Source: Paralvinella palmiformis
Taxonomy: Eukaryota > Annelida > Polychaeta > Terebellida > Alvinellidae
Assembly: GCA_025642065.1 (NCBI GenBank)
Contig: JAODUP010000417.1
Span: 106,001 to 170,000 of the forward strand
DNA length: 64,000 bases
Direction of reading: 5' to 3'
Shown: positions 24,580 through 38,979 of the stretch, piece after piece
Numbering within the stretch: position 1 is the first letter of the stretch
Layout: the number at the start of each line of letters is the position of its first letter
Position numbers and translations under genes: made by a program
The notes under the pieces: model-generated
Seen by the model: only the letters and a program-made list of their open reading frames with translations
Told to the model about the DNA's origin: nothing
Database searches by the model: none

Positions 24580-25282
24580 TCTGATTCTAACTGATTTAGA
24601 CAAATCAATAAACAATGCATTGGAATGATTTATGGAATTCAAATAACTAACGATATTTGACAACCGCCAATTTCTTCAAAGATAAAGAAGATCTACCTCT
24701 TATTATTATTTGATAATTATCACTATGAAGTACAATATGGCAATAATTGATCAATAATTGGACACATTAATTTGTGTTTCAGATTACATGCTGTATCATA
24801 TTACTGCGTGCCATTGGAAATTCTCTTTTAATTTGGTGAAGCAGTGATAAATGACTTGAAGTGATATCATATTTTTGATGATACCTTAAAATAATCCTTG
24901 CTACGAAGACAAGAAAATTCGTAATTGCTAATAGGCGCAATACTTATGGGCTCATTCTTTATGAAACAAAACAAAATAAATCAAAATTCCACTTGTATAC
25001 TATAAGAGAGTAGTTTCGAGAGGTTAGGCGGAATAACATGACCTTTCCCTTCAATACCACTTACGCAATGAATCAGATTAAGAGTGATTTGTACATTTGG
25101 TGTCCCTCTATAAGTTAGACAAAAATGGATTCATTGAAATCGGTGCCTATGTTTTAAGCCTGTTTAAACACACCTACTTGTATTTGTTTATATCGCATAT
25201 TATCATTATCTGAACACACCTGAATAAGTTATTTATCCCTACGATTCACTTACTATTATTATTATTATTATTATAATTATTT
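24579..25282. other. AT-rich sequence ending in a short (ATT)n
   Basis: No gene. (ATT)n at about 25253-25276 immediately precedes the SINE fragment. Confidence 0.55.
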
Positions 25283-25380
25283 AGAGGTCGCTCGGCCCAT
25301 TTATTCTACCTTGTGGACAAAAGTGGCCGTAAAGATCAATCATCATCCCATCAGGGACTGTGTCTCATTTGCCGCAAAAG
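25283..25380 (+). mobile_element. SINE family S, 5'-truncated body copy
   Basis: AGAGGTCGCTCGGCCCATTT and GTGGACAAAAGTGGCCGTAA match the body of the SINE at 21930-22140 (that copy read on its minus strand). The tRNA-like head is missing. The copy starts just after a short (ATT)n run. Confidence 0.78.
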
Positions 25381-27061
25381 CGACTACTTAAGTATAAGTG
25401 TTCGCAACACAAAAATTGATTACATTTTGAAGATTGTGATTTGATAAGTTAGCCGTCAAATTGCAAAACTTAAACTTGTGCTTTATCTTTCTTCCCAAGT
25501 AATTCATCCGCCAGATCAAAAAGGCTATCCCCCTCTCTCTATCAAATGTATTATGGCTGTTTTGTTGGCATTACTCCCCCTACATACATAGTCTTACTCG
25601 CTGAACGCTACTCTCGTTCATTGGCGGCAGTACAGCGTTCTTCTAAAGCAACAAATTATGTGTCTAACCATCTTACCTGTATTTGTGGAGGGTTTCTCTT
25701 TGAAGCCGACTTTTAATCATACGTTCGAAGTGTTATTTTAAGTATTCTTATCTTTATTTGCCAAATATATGTGCGTTCCTAGGTGACTGCTATAAATCGT
25801 AGCTACATAATACCGATAGTGGATGCAGCAAACAGTCAATTATCAGTGTTAACAACAATGTAAATACATTTGTCATATACTTCCTCTGTTTAATGCAATG
25901 GTGTAGTATTACGGAATAAACTGATTTGGTATAAGGGTAGTCGAAACAAATGGCTACTTAATATAATCTTATATGATAAATCTAATTTTGATGGCTGGAG
26001 GATAAGTACTGTCCAGGTTTGTTGTTATAGGATTACGACACATTCCTTCACTTGGCGAAACAAGATGTCCTCCATTAACAGATCAGTTGATAAACGTGCT
26101 ATTCTTTTGTATTATAAAAACAGTTAATATGTGCTGGTGCATATATTTAGCATTGCATTACATAGCATGATTTGATATGTAAATATGGTTTCTTAATAGA
26201 AGAAACAAATCACATGAATCAGAAATGATTTAATAAGAATGATTTAAGTCTTAGAATGTTATTTTAATGTTGAAAAAAATACAAGGTAGCCTTCTTTCTA
26301 TGCCCTCTCTCTCTTTCTTTTTCTCTTCTAAATAAATATAATGAATAATATAATGTTATCTATGCAATACATATCTAGAAAAATATATTCACGAGGTAAA
26401 CTGCGTTAGGCAGATATTCTAACCATTAATCCTGGGAAGCTTAATTGTTGTTCATTTCAGTGGTCAAACAATAACTGATTGGTTCAGCATTTATTGTTCT
26501 ACCTCCTAGACATAATCTCTTGAATATTAAGATGATAATTAGGATGTTATTAATATTGATAATATGATTTTGCTGTATTATTTAGTTTAATAAGGTTTTG
26601 TTATATCTTCAAGAATTTATATATTCACGAATAAAAACAAAAACAGAAAATACTTATTACAATTATGTTTATGATGATAGTGATAATGATAATATTGATG
26701 AATATTATCATGGTATCATGCCCTATGACATACAGAAGAAAATGTCACCGTATACATGGAATGTCTGTACTGGGTACTCATCATTCCGCACAATAAGACG
26801 CAATGGCAAGACTCGTGTAGATTGGACGGAGTATTAGCTATGTACAACCAGTGATAAACACTGATTGAACAATTAAAGCCAATTTTCTGTCTGTTAAAAG
26901 TCGTAGATGATCGGGACCTTCCCGATATTAAAATGATAATAGTGGTTCACTAATTACTGTACCTTATTAACAAATTCAGGGGAAATTGAGAGCTGACTAA
27001 AATACTGATTACATATTGATGAAATTGTGTAATTTAAAAAACCAAACAGGTCATTTGATTT

Positions 27062-27063
<2 letters not shown>
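25381..27063. other. AT-rich sequence; one candidate terminal exon
   Basis: A CT-rich patch lies at about 26298-26330. The open frame at 26598-26837 is listed separately. No other feature is supported. Confidence 0.5.
26598..26837 (+). CDS. Possible terminal coding exon, unrecognised
   Basis: An open frame ending TAG at 26835-26837. Its last 30 codons have ordinary amino-acid composition (SPYTWNVCTGYSSF, then RRNGKTRVDWTEY), unlike the Ile/Tyr-rich chance frames around it. An acceptor-like TATATCTTCAAG ends at about 26613, near the left end. The middle is an Asp/Asn-rich stretch from GAT/AAT repeats. No domain is recognised, and a chance ORF cannot be excluded. Confidence 0.22.
   Translation: MLYLQEFIYSRIKTKTENTYYNYVYDDSDNDNIDEYYHGIMPYDIQKKMSPYTWNVCTGYSSFRTIRRNGKTRVDWTEY

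Positions 27064-27095
<32 letters not shown>
27064..27095. repeat. (AT)n microsatellite
   Basis: Short pure AT array. Confidence 0.95.
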
Positions 27096-27097
<2 letters not shown>

Positions 27098-28140
27098 CCA
27101 AGCATTGTGTTATTTCATTAGTTTGTTGTCTATGGTACAGGCAAAGGCAAAAACCATAACATGATATTAAAACATACTGATATAGCTACGAATTTGATAG
27201 ACTCCTTAATTATTCCTCTGGATGATTTAACTGGAAACACATTACATATAGTCAAATATGGTTAACCTTAACGGAGGTTTTCCTTTAGAGCAGGTTATGC
27301 AATTTCATATAGGATAGGTACATGGAATTAGATAATATGTATCCTAGAATCATTATTTTCAACTTCCCATCAATCCTTTTCTTTTATGAAGGTCTCCAAC
27401 GTGCTCCAGTTTGACGTACTAAATACATCATGTATTCAAAACAGTGTACGTCATTCATCCGATGATATATGCAGTAAGTGGTTCATAGATCAGGTATGTT
27501 ACTAATTATATCACGTAGTGCTCCAAGGACATCGATAATTCTAAAGACATACTCGTTTTGGTAATAGTTGTATTGTATCATTCTATATTAAGAAAAACAA
27601 CAAAACAAACTGAGACCATCAGTACCTCCTCTTCCGCCAGATGTCTGCATGATTAAAACTTTAGCATCTTTTTCAATTACTGACATTGGGCAATTTCAAC
27701 CCGACCCTTTATTTATACATTATATATGAGTGTTTGTATGGATTTGCTTTAATAGTTGATGTCCCAGCCTGACACTTTGTAGTAGATATGTTTGTGATAT
27801 GTCAGAATGATCTTAAAATAAACGATAAAGTACTAATCTAGTTTGAGTTAATGAAGTGAATGTCTGAAATAGGAATTAGCCATGGACGGTTTTATATATT
27901 ATCTAATTCAGATGACTGATATTCAAAATTACGTAATTATGCTGTTAATAATTGTTATATGTATACTCATATATGTAGCTTATTTTGATAAGTACAGGTA
28001 AATCACCACTTATTACTATTGTTCAATTAAATAGCGAAATATTTAATAGTTGAGATACGTGGTTTATTTTTCGTGTTCTTTGTTACGCCGACATTGTTAG
28101 ACGATATTTCCTGTTCCCTAGCACCTTAAACATATGCAAA
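27096..28140. other. AT-rich sequence, no gene seen
   Basis: No gene, RNA or repeat identified. Confidence 0.55.
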
Positions 28141-28168
28141 GCTGGCACTGATTAGAGCTTGATATGAA

Positions 28169-28844
28169 GTGTACAACGATGATACATGTTTATTTGCGAT
28201 TCCTCTATTGTTGGAAATGGACATCTCAGTTACAAGATCCAACATAACACCAACTAGCTTGACAGCAAGAAAGCAAATCACGCCGTTAATGAGGCAACAA
28301 GGCCTGACAAAAATACGTTACGTGACTAAAATATGCCTGCTGCCGTCTTGCAAGGAAGTGACAGAACCAAAGGGTTGTATGAGGTGTCAGAACGTAAACG
28401 TCCATGAAGTGGCTAGCTGTTCGTATAATGCTGACTTGCGACACCTGTGGCGTTGATATTCCGCGCTCTGCATAAAGTACGTTTACTACTGAATATAGAT
28501 CACTAACTTATACAATGATGAAAAGTATGTTCACTAGACTACCGGTCTATTTGGAAGCTAGGATAATCGGCACTACCGGACCATTCTCCACAGTATACAA
28601 AAGTCTCACTCACATCAATACTGTTCCTTTGTCTAGCCGCTCGTCGGACAAACTATCGGATGACACGGTTGTACTAATGAATATTTCTTCAGAGGACCTG
28701 TCGGGAATAAAGCGATCCCGAGATTATCATTACAGTAGTTTGTCTTTCATTTGGCCAATGATACATGTTATACCAGTTGGAATTCCTGTCTTTGTGGAAT
28801 GCTTTATAATTTTCTTAAATCGCTCCTTGACTACTGGATACTAA
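28169..28844 (+). other. Two adjacent unrecognised ORFs in a moderately G+C-rich patch
   Basis: A 95-codon frame (28169-28456) and a 109-codon frame (28515-28844) lie in tandem. The first has four Cys in its C-terminal third (LLPSC, KGCMRCQN, ASCSYN), loosely suggesting a small Cys cluster. The second has a polar Ser-rich half, then a hydrophobic stretch (IWPMIHVIPVGIPVFVECF) that could span a membrane. The base composition is less AT-rich than the flanks. I recognise neither product. They may be exons, a decayed transposon ORF or chance frames. Confidence 0.25.
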
Positions 28845-28859
28845 GCGTAAAGAACATTA

Positions 28860-29872
<1,013 letters not shown>

Positions 29873-30540
29873 TACGTGACGTGTTGTTATATATACAATT
29901 TATGCCAAACGTTATTAGCATCTTAGATATTTTAGATCACATGGTTAAACAATATATTAAATAACGTATTTAGATCTATATTTTGCTTATCAAAATATAT
30001 CGATAATATAATGTCATAAATGATATCTCTGCTACACATTCGTTGTATCTAGCACTCTCCAGTCACCATATCAGTAATGGTATAATTAAGAACTAATGTT
30101 TTCTATTTTTGAATATGATACACAATTTAAAAAAAAGAGATCTTATCATATGGATACCTTTTTTATAAGTATGTGAAAAACGAGTAATATTTTATCACGT
30201 AACACTGGTTTGCATGGTTGTATACTATGTTCTTATTGATTTCAACAAGTAACATCATTACACAAATTAAATACATTCAGGAACACACATATAATCTCAA
30301 TATTTGTTACTTCCTATCTCCATATGCATGTTAAATCACTCGCCATTACTTGAGCGACTACTACTAATAATACTTATCAGATTATTGCATATTGGCTGTG
30401 TCTGTAATAAAGTTTAGTATTTGATTAAGACACGACAAGCCACCACCTTTTAGGGGGTATTTAAATATCACGAATTGGATGCATTTGAAACTTAGCCATC
30501 TACGTTTATTCGCAGAATATAAAACCAAAATGCTACCATA
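29873..30540. other. AT-rich sequence, no gene seen
   Basis: Nothing identified. Confidence 0.55.
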
Positions 30541-31062
30541 CCTACTACTAGTACTTCCACTACCTACTACTACTACTACTACTACTACTGCTACTACTAC
30601 CACTAATACTAATACTAATACCACCAGCACCACTTGGACTACTACTACTACTACTACTCCTACCACCACCACCTCTATTACTTCTACCACCACAACCACT
30701 ACTTCTACTATTACAACTACCAACATCTATTCAACAACCAATTATACTGCTACTACTACTACTACTACTACTACTACTCCTACTACCACCACCAACAACA
30801 ACAACAATACTACTACAAACTCTACTACCACTGCTACTACTACTACTACTACTCCTACCACCATCACCACCACTACTACTGATAACATTACTACTACTAC
30901 TACTACTACTACAAATACCACCATCACTGTTTCTACTACTAGTACTACTACTACTGCTACTACTACTACTGCTACGAGTATTGCTACTGCTACAATACCT
31001 ACTACTAGTACTACTACTACTACAGCTACTACTCCTACTACTACTAATAATAATAATAACAT
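30541..31062. repeat. Large imperfect (ACT)n trinucleotide array
   Basis: More than 500 bp of ACT triplets with ACC, AAC, GCT and CCT variants. Because most changes are substitutions, reading frames stay open on both strands: a poly-Thr frame plus and a poly-Val frame minus. These are shadows of the repeat, not genes. Confidence 0.98.
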
Positions 31063-33265
31063 AGGTATTACATCTAGGAATAAGTATTTACTGTCATTAC
31101 CACTCTAAAGCTGGTGACTGCTAAAGGAAACACAGCTAACGCTACTGTTACCTCTACCCTTGATATTTCAAACCGATTTAAATTTTATTGTTTAAGTATG
31201 ATTAGGGACCATATAACTAGTGTTTGTAGAAATATGTTTCACATTAGGCTGTGCCGAATGAGTGACAGCCTGGGGATTCTCTCCGAAGAACAAAGCCATG
31301 TTTCGAATCTCATCGTGTTAGTCGCTGAACAACAGCATTACCAGATAGGTTAATGAATACGCCTCGATCCTAGGTGAGTATTTCATTAGACCCATCATGT
31401 ACACGCTTCGAGTTCATGATTGTATGCAGGTTTATTGAACAGCGAACAGGAACATTAACAATATTGCCACATTTACACGATACAACTTTAAACATCTAGT
31501 TCAATACCTTCTCCTTTATACACTTTGCTGCAATCTCTCTAGTGACTATTTACAATTTACTAAACAAATCCATTGCATATCCATCAGTAAATAAGTTATT
31601 TCAACACAGTTTGTAAAATAATGTTGAGATATTATCTGGTAGTCTAGATTGAGATTGCCAGGTCAACCTTAGCTGGGAAAACACCTGCAACCCACGGAGG
31701 GGGCAGATGTTCTTTAAGAAAAAGAGAGCCATGTAGAATTAACCTCTTTCAACTATGATCAGACTAAGATTGAGAAAGAAGCAAATAGGTATTATAAAAA
31801 TATCAACCTACATGAAAGCGCTCAGAATATATTACAAAAGATGATTAAGAAAATTATTTCACAATGAAATATTTGATAACAAGTTTTTAATAATATATAA
31901 TTGGCGTTGGTGCGATTGCTTTGTAAACTGAAAAGGGAAAATAATATCCCTGTTGAGGTAGATATGAAATATTGTATTTTAGACATGTATAGGGCTTTGT
32001 AATTCGTCAGATCAGTATATTTAGTCCAAACCAGTCAGTGAAATTCTTTAGCTTAAAATCTTATGTTTAATATATTATTGTCTTAAAAATAACCAGGCCG
32101 GAAACCATTTGGGAACTGTTAATTTAAACTTAAAATGCATAAATATATATACACGTCATCAATGTAATTAGCCTTTTAACATACTTCGATATAAATTCAT
32201 AGGCAATCAAATAAAAAGTACAGTGAACCAATCTGATGAATAAATGGCAAACTATATGATTATATAATTGTATTTAATTATTTATAATTATAAGAGTAAT
32301 TTATTACATTAAACGTCGTGACCAAACTAATGGCAACATGTGATTACTGGTAACATGATACTTCTTGCAACAAGTGACAATGGACACCAACCACAAAATG
32401 ACTAGTTCAATCACTGAGTTTTGATGTACCAAACTGGAGTCTTGGTGTATGTACTGAAGACTATACTCTGCTTGTCAACTAAATGTCAAAATGTGTAAAC
32501 GATCACCCATACAGGAAATAATCCAGTTCAAAGTACTGATTAATCGATTTTTAATGGCCTGTGGGCGCCGCCATTTTGAAGGTCGACAGATACCGGAAGC
32601 ACCTGAATGCTGACGTCACTTGAGCATATCCTGTTGACCTGTAATCCGTAAGGCCGCACAAAAACATATAAACAAATGCTAGCAAAGAATTATTCCAGAA
32701 CTAAACGATATTACCTTGTTAACATGACGTCAATGATATACAACCATATCAGTTTGAGCCAGACGGAACCTCACAAAAGGAAGATGATTCAAAATGTCTC
32801 AGAAAGTAACGCTCAATAGAAACTGTGATCCATAACAGTTTAAAGAGCACCGATGAGACGTCAGAGCATTTAAATTTTCTCATTCCCGCCTTCGAATCTT
32901 GCTTCCGGTACAGCCCTCCAGTAATTTGGATTATTTCCATATATCTATAATATCAACTATATTTTGTGACCGACATTATGAAAATGTTTGGTTACCGTTC
33001 TAAATATTACATATTTAAAAATATTTTCTGAGTGTAATTTACGATCATCCGACAGACAGTTTTATCAATTCAAACATTAGTTTTATCTCACAGTACCTGC
33101 CAATGTGTATGTATAATTCGAAGTTATATATTGAAAGATGAACTATGACACAAGTATCAGCAAAACCAATAAAGAAATCTCGCATTACTTGAGAATGGAT
33201 GATGTATCAGTTTGTACCACAACGTGATTCAATAGCTTATATATATATATATATGGTTGTGTGCC

Positions 33266-33268
<3 letters not shown>
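31063..33268. other. AT-rich sequence with a G+C-richer patch at 32560-32930
   Basis: The patch holds GGGCGCCGCCATTTTG (about 32566-32581) and two inverted occurrences of ACCGGAAGCA/TGCTTCCGGT (about 32593 and 32900) with TGACGTCA-type strings near each (32612, 32857). This resembles the border region of a small DNA element. No gene is supported; the minus frame at 32749-32940 is not recognised. Confidence 0.45.
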
Positions 33269-33307
<39 letters not shown>

Positions 33308-33358
33308 CCAATTCTCACTCTCTTTCCCTTTCCATCTCGAGCCCCCCCCCCCTCCCCC
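33269..33358. repeat. (TC)n and C-rich tract
   Basis: Pure (TC)n at 33269-33305, then a pyrimidine-rich stretch with a run of 12 C near 33341-33352. Confidence 0.97.
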
Positions 33359-33410
33359 ATCTATTTGTCTTGTCTGTGGGTGTTTGTGTGTTTATTTGCA
33401 TATTAGTATT

Positions 33411-33640
33411 TTATTACATTACGGACTCGAAATGTAGCCTGACACTTTTGTAAATGCTATGATGTGCTCAAACCTAACAGCTAATCTTCATACGTTTCTG
33501 TTCATCACTTAGGGTTTGGTCATCGACGCCTAATTTAGAGTTCCCTAGTAAATTAAATTACCTCTGGTTGGATCTTAGGCGAAGCACCTATCTACTTGAC
33601 TTATTTGACATGTAATAGAGAATACCGGCTCATCTCCTAT
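33411..33640 (+). repeat. Dispersed repeat B, copy 1
   Basis: Shares a colinear series of anchors with 37300-37425, 57811-58010 and the reverse complement of 55701-55935: GTAAATGCTATGAT, CTCAAACCTAACAGCTAAT, TTCATCACTTAG, ACGCCTAATTTAGAG, CACCTATC and AGAATACCGG. The 3' side runs into TG-rich sequence (33660-33895). Non-coding. Class unknown. Confidence 0.85.
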
Positions 33641-33659
33641 ACGCAGATGTTTTAGTGGG

Positions 33660-33895
33660 AGTGTGTTTGTTTGAGTTTGTTATTGGGTATGTGTGTAGTA
33701 TATATGTATATAGATGGTCGTATTGGTTTGTCTGTCAGTGTAATGGTATCAATAAGTGCGCTCTGGTGTGTGTGGTTTTAGGCTTGTGTTTTGGTGTATG
33801 TATATGAAGAGTCTGTGTATTTGTGCATGTGGGTGTGTGTATATCTGAATATGTGTAGGTGTAAGCGCGCGCGTGTGGATATGTGAGTGTGTCTA
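33660..33895. repeat. TG-rich low-complexity tract following repeat B
   Basis: Imperfect GTGTGT, TATGTG and TTTGTTTG steps. Copies 2 and 3 of repeat B also run into TG-rich sequence on the same side. Confidence 0.85.
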
Positions 33896-35850
33896 AAACA
33901 ATACCAACAAACAATAGCAGAAGATGCGTACTTTATATGTAGGGGATGCTCAGGGTTCGGTGTGTTTAACAAACTTCCCCATTCGCTAATTGTAGACTAT
34001 ATGCAGAAGATTAGAGAGACAAATATATTCCCAATTCAGTATATTAGTAACAATCCGACTAGTTTGTAGCGTCAACTCAATCTTTACTGGTTGACATATT
34101 ACCTCACCCACTGGATAAGTAACAACCTCATTCTGAAATACAGTCTCGCCTCTTCAATATGTATCACTAATACCTAATACCCTACTGGACCTAAGAAGCA
34201 ATATATTTGATGGACCCTTTTTGCCTCTTGGAGGGCGTCACATTATGGTGATTAGAGTTGTCGGTCTGTTGAGTAAATTGAAGGGCATTCGGCCCAATAT
34301 TGAGAGCTGGTGAGAACCCGATATGAACTTAAAGTAATGTGTATGATGTACTCTTTTTTATGAATATGATGTTGAATTAAAATCATGTGGTGGTTTCAAT
34401 GTTGATTCAAATGAGTTTGTAACTTGGGTTAATGTTTTGTTTTGAAGAAGACATTTTGACATTTAGAATCACCCACTGTCGGAGTAGTGTAACGTACAGC
34501 TTTTGTTCTTCAATTTCGTTTCACTGAGAATGACAACGAATGCATTAGTAAATAAAAGAATATACTAATTAGCGCAATAATCAGCAAAAGCAGAGAACAT
34601 GGACGTAAATGTTAACTTTAAAAAATAAATTGATTAATATTATTACATTTGTAGTTAGTTTTAATAACATGTTTAACTGTAATTGTTCCAAACGACGCTC
34701 TCGTAACAATACGAATGAGTTATACAAAATCAACAGATACTCTTCATTGTTGTTCCAGTTAAAGATCAATTTTGTTTCATCCATTTGGTTAACAAAGTTG
34801 AAAGATTTGAATTTGTATAAGTTAAACTGTGTGTCATTAGTATAGAATTTGTATTCATTGCCAAATCACTGGGCGGTGAATCCAAGAGGAAGTTATTGAT
34901 ACAATACAGCAGGGAAATACCACATTACAACAATATACCATAATAAAGATTCCCTGATATCGTTATATCAAATTCAATTGAAACATTTCAATGGTGTTTT
35001 TCTACCTCTTCTGTTAAACTGAACTTGTTTTTCAACCTATTGGTAGAATTTAATTAATGCGTCATTATTGATATCAACAAAATTGTATGCGAAGAGGTAA
35101 CAGGCGCACCTTTGAATTTGACACAGATTACATTGCTTTATCTGGTGTTGCATCTCATATTCCCCTTACGGAACACAATTTCAGCCAGGTTCAGCCAATC
35201 TTTCTAGATAACAACAGACGTATGACAGGATACTAAATATTTCTAGTTGGGAAACTGACTTTGAAGTAATGCAAGTCAAAGTACTCAACTGAGTAACGAA
35301 GCGGTCTTATATTTTACTGATCCATGCAGCTATCCGTACAGCATTAATAAGGTGCTATTGCCAAAACTAGTTAAGAACTGGCCATCTCACAAAGTAGAAT
35401 ATATGCCTAGGAACTCCGTTATTGCCTTGTTGTGGTATTTATAAAGTGCTTTATTTAGGTACTTGGAGTTGGTAGACCAGACGCTGCATTACTTTTCACT
35501 TTTCTGAGCAAGAGTAATACAGACATAGATTACAATATCGTCACCTCAGAACACAAAACAATATGCACATAAAATAAATTATATTACTAAAGAGAAATAA
35601 CATCACGATTTAAAACACACGCTTATTACTTGTTGATTGTTATATGCTCGTATTGTATGCTTGTTTGACTAGACATTCAAACAATAGAGGACATTGTTTT
35701 ATATTTTAAGATAAATCTCAATCGCGTAATAATTACCCGGAAGCCCAAAGTTTGTATTGTTATGTCAGGAAAATACAAATCTATTATAAAATTGATTTCT
35801 TACCACGAAATATCATCTGGGAAAATAACGAGTTGATTTTTATTATTAAA
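33896..35850. other. AT-rich sequence, no firm gene
   Basis: An open minus frame without ATG spans 34872-34581 (contains WNNNEEYLLILYNSF and LLRERRLEQLQ). A 49-codon plus frame lies at 35087-35236 (RRTFEFDTDYIALSGV). Both have more protein-like composition than their neighbours but no domain I know, and both are within chance length. Confidence 0.4.
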
Positions 35851-35867
35851 ATTATTATTAGTAAATA

Positions 35868-35902
<35 letters not shown>

Positions 35903-36125
35903 GTAGTAGTAGTAGTAGTAATAGTAGTAGAAGTGGTAAAATAGTAAAAGTAACAATAGTAGTATTTTTAGTAGTAACAGTAGTAGCATTATAATCAACA
36001 GTGGTAGTGGTAGTTGTAAATGTAGCAGTACAAGTAGTAGAGGTAGGAAGAGGAGGACAGGAGTATATGTAGCTGTGGTAGTAGGCGTTGTATTACTAAT
36101 AGTAATAGCAGTTGTCGTAATTTAG
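35868..36125. repeat. (ATT)n passing into worn (AGT)n array
   Basis: (ATT)n at about 35868-35900, then AGT/GTA triplets with many substitutions to about 36125. Equivalent on the opposite strand to the (ACT)n arrays elsewhere. Confidence 0.95.
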
Positions 36126-37067
36126 TAGTAGCATAATAATGTCAACCTACACAAATCGTTGATCGTTGTATTGCGTAGGACAATTCTTTAAAAGCAACTA
36201 AGACGTTTAGCCAAACATGTGTGACATCAAACTCCATTAACCAGTTTACTTTCTCTGAACTAAGTTTAGAGATATTATAAATGACAAAAAGATCGACTGA
36301 ATACAGAAATAATATTAGCTGTATTCTAGAAACTACTAAATGCTCATATATCTACCGATTGATAATTTATGCCATATATTATTGTGAATAATTTATGTTT
36401 ATTAAGCAAGTATCAGAGTTTATAAATAGTTACCTCAAGTTAAGTTTGCAAAACGCAAGCCTCTCATAACATATGACACTTTTGATAGTCTATAGTCAAT
36501 AAATTTGACTTAGGGAATCTAATGCAAGTCATCAGCATCACGGTACTCATCAACATCAGAGCATTGTATTAAATGTATTATAACTTTCATTTACTTATCA
36601 ATTGAAATTGCATATTTCCAAAGATTCAAAATGTGCACCTACAATACAGCTTCAGATAAATAGTTTTCTGGAAATAAGAGGACCTGGAAACATAAATTCA
36701 CCACTATCAAATCAAAATAACTTTAGATTGGCTAAATGATATGTATCATGATGTACTAATCACAAATTCTGCTGGACAAAATAAAACCCCTCAATTTATC
36801 GCACAGGTAAAATGTGTTTCAAGAGTACTAAGCAGATAATGGCACAGATAATTGTTAAAGGCGGAATTTAATATGTGGATAATTCAATAAGATGATGGTT
36901 CCTGATAAAAAAAGTTCCCCATAAAACAAAACACTTAAAAAAGTAACATAACATTTTATAGATTAATTTTTACAATGGGCAGCTTTAATAAATAAACCGT
37001 CAGATGTTGACATGTTAATTAGTCAATATCTATATTTGTGGTACCGCAGATGACTACAATAGATTTA
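36126..37067. other. AT-rich sequence, no gene seen
   Basis: Nothing identified. Confidence 0.55.
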
Positions 37068-37075
37068 TATATATA

Positions 37076-37118
<43 letters not shown>
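37068..37118. repeat. (AT)n microsatellite
   Basis: AT units with AAT steps. Confidence 0.96.
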
Positions 37119-37127
<9 letters not shown>

Positions 37128-37299
37128 CTTGTTTGTTCCGCATATTGGGCTATACGCATTAGTGGTTAACTACCTTTGACACCCCAATTTACAGTCAACA
37201 ATAATTAACCTATACATAAACATGCTTCGACAGCACACATACTGATCTAGGCTTCTATCTGGATTCGATTAGCTACACACGTCCTTTCTATTTCAATTA

Positions 37300-37425
37300 A
37301 CATACTCAAATCTAACATCTAATGCACATCCTTTTCCATTCATCACTTAGTGAACGTTCACTTACGCCTATCGTAGAGTCTTTCATTATATGAAATTAGG
37401 TGTCGTGGGGATTTAATACCCAAGC
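37300..37425 (+). repeat. Dispersed repeat B, copy 2
   Basis: Contains ACTCAAATCTAACATCTAAT, TTCATCACTTAGTGAACG, TTACGCCTA, AGAGTCT and GAAATTAGGTGTCGTGGGG, colinear with copies 3 and 4. Only about 25 bp separate its end from a (TG)n array. Confidence 0.82.
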
Positions 37426-37448
37426 TGTTTACCGGAGTAACACAGGTT

Positions 37449-37504
37449 TGTGTGTGTGTGTGTGTGCGTTAAGGAGTGTGTGTATGTATGTATGTATGTG
37501 TATG

Positions 37505-37573
<69 letters not shown>
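37449..37573. repeat. (TG)n-(GTAT)n-(CA)n-(AT)n compound array
   Basis: (TG)n 37449-37467, GTAT steps to 37505, (CA)n 37508-37538 and (AT)n 37539-37573. The TG and CA halves face each other and can form a hairpin. Confidence 0.97.
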
Positions 37574-37575
<2 letters not shown>

Positions 37576-38979
37576 CTAGCTAGTGGTAAAATAAATGTAT
37601 TTATATATTAACTGTTCCCCGATTATGCATGTAGCATGTATTGTAAAAGACAGACAAAACTAATAATGAACATAGTGTTATATGAGTAATATTACACCAA
37701 ATTAATTACAACTATTTTGGACCCTGTACATATAATTAGGCCAAAGACAAATTACACATGACTGGTGCTTTGTCTGTAGACTGTTACTGCACCACAGAAG
37801 TGGCACGAGATTACGATCAATATACTTCGATGGCAGCCATTACATTAAATGAACATTTAGAAACGGGAATTTTTTTTTTCGCCTCCCCAAAACAATCATT
37901 TGCAATAATCGCAACGCCTTCAACCACAAAGGCCATATGAAGGTGTGAAGGTAGATCGGACTAACTCTCATTTACATTGCAGGCTAAGCCAGTTCTCAAT
38001 TCAAATTATGCCCGAACTCATCGAAATCAATGAGTAATGACAGTAGAAAATATATACTCTGTACGGGATTATTCGCAGGTTGCGATAAACAACGAGGCAT
38101 CACGTATGTTTAGTTGAGTCTGTCTATTAAACTGTCCAATACATTAATGCTCGTTTATAATAACTAAATATTAATTCCAATGAACTAAAAGATTTGTTAA
38201 ATTATAATTATGGCAATATGTAAATCTATTGCATTATCTTTGCTGATGCCACTATAGGAATATGCCATCACTTCTAACAAAAATATAATACATTGAAATA
38301 ATAAACAGAATAAACTCCACAAATTAATACATCATAAGGGTGGATTTTTTGTCATGTTGTTTACTGCTAACATGGTTGGGGTTGTTAAATGCTCTACATA
38401 TAAGACGATATCATGCCTTATGTCGGACTGGAATAAGAAGAAAAAAACGCAGGCGTACAGGTCTTAGCACATATCAGTTAAAAAGATTGTCGAATGTAAT
38501 ATGACCAATTCGTTTATTAAAACTCATATCATAAGCCGAATTCTTATCATAACAGAATAAAGTTTACTAGTATCAGATTTAAACTAATTAGATCAGTGAA
38601 CTTGTTCTGCAAAAACAGAAAACATAAAGTCGTCATAACCCACGTGTTCTAAATACACAGATAACCATAACATATATTAATCATACAAATTAGGGCGTAA
38701 GATATATTCTCTTAACTTAGATATAAAACACTGTGCCTATAATATTAAAATAGGTGATAAACTTGCTGATTGCCCGAGTGGTTGATGGATTAGTTGGTTA
38801 ATTGTTTAATATGGGAATATGTAATTGAATTATTGAATTAGTATATGATAGATCGATTACTGATTGCTTAATTGAGCGTGTGACATAATTAATGTAGCTG
38901 ATTTGTAACGTAATGGAGATACAGATACGCAAATAGAGAAAGAGAAAAAAAGTGAATAATTCCAACAAAAGAGAATGAA
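37574..38979. other. AT-rich sequence, no gene seen
   Basis: The minisatellite-like GATT-rich stretch at about 38768-38880 looks like a worn tetranucleotide array leading towards the large one downstream. No gene is supported. Confidence 0.5.

Noticed and set aside
30479..31108. 209-codon plus-strand ORF rich in Thr
   Set aside because: It is the translation of an (ACT)n array; the complementary strand is open as poly-Val, which shows the frame is kept by the repeat and not by selection.
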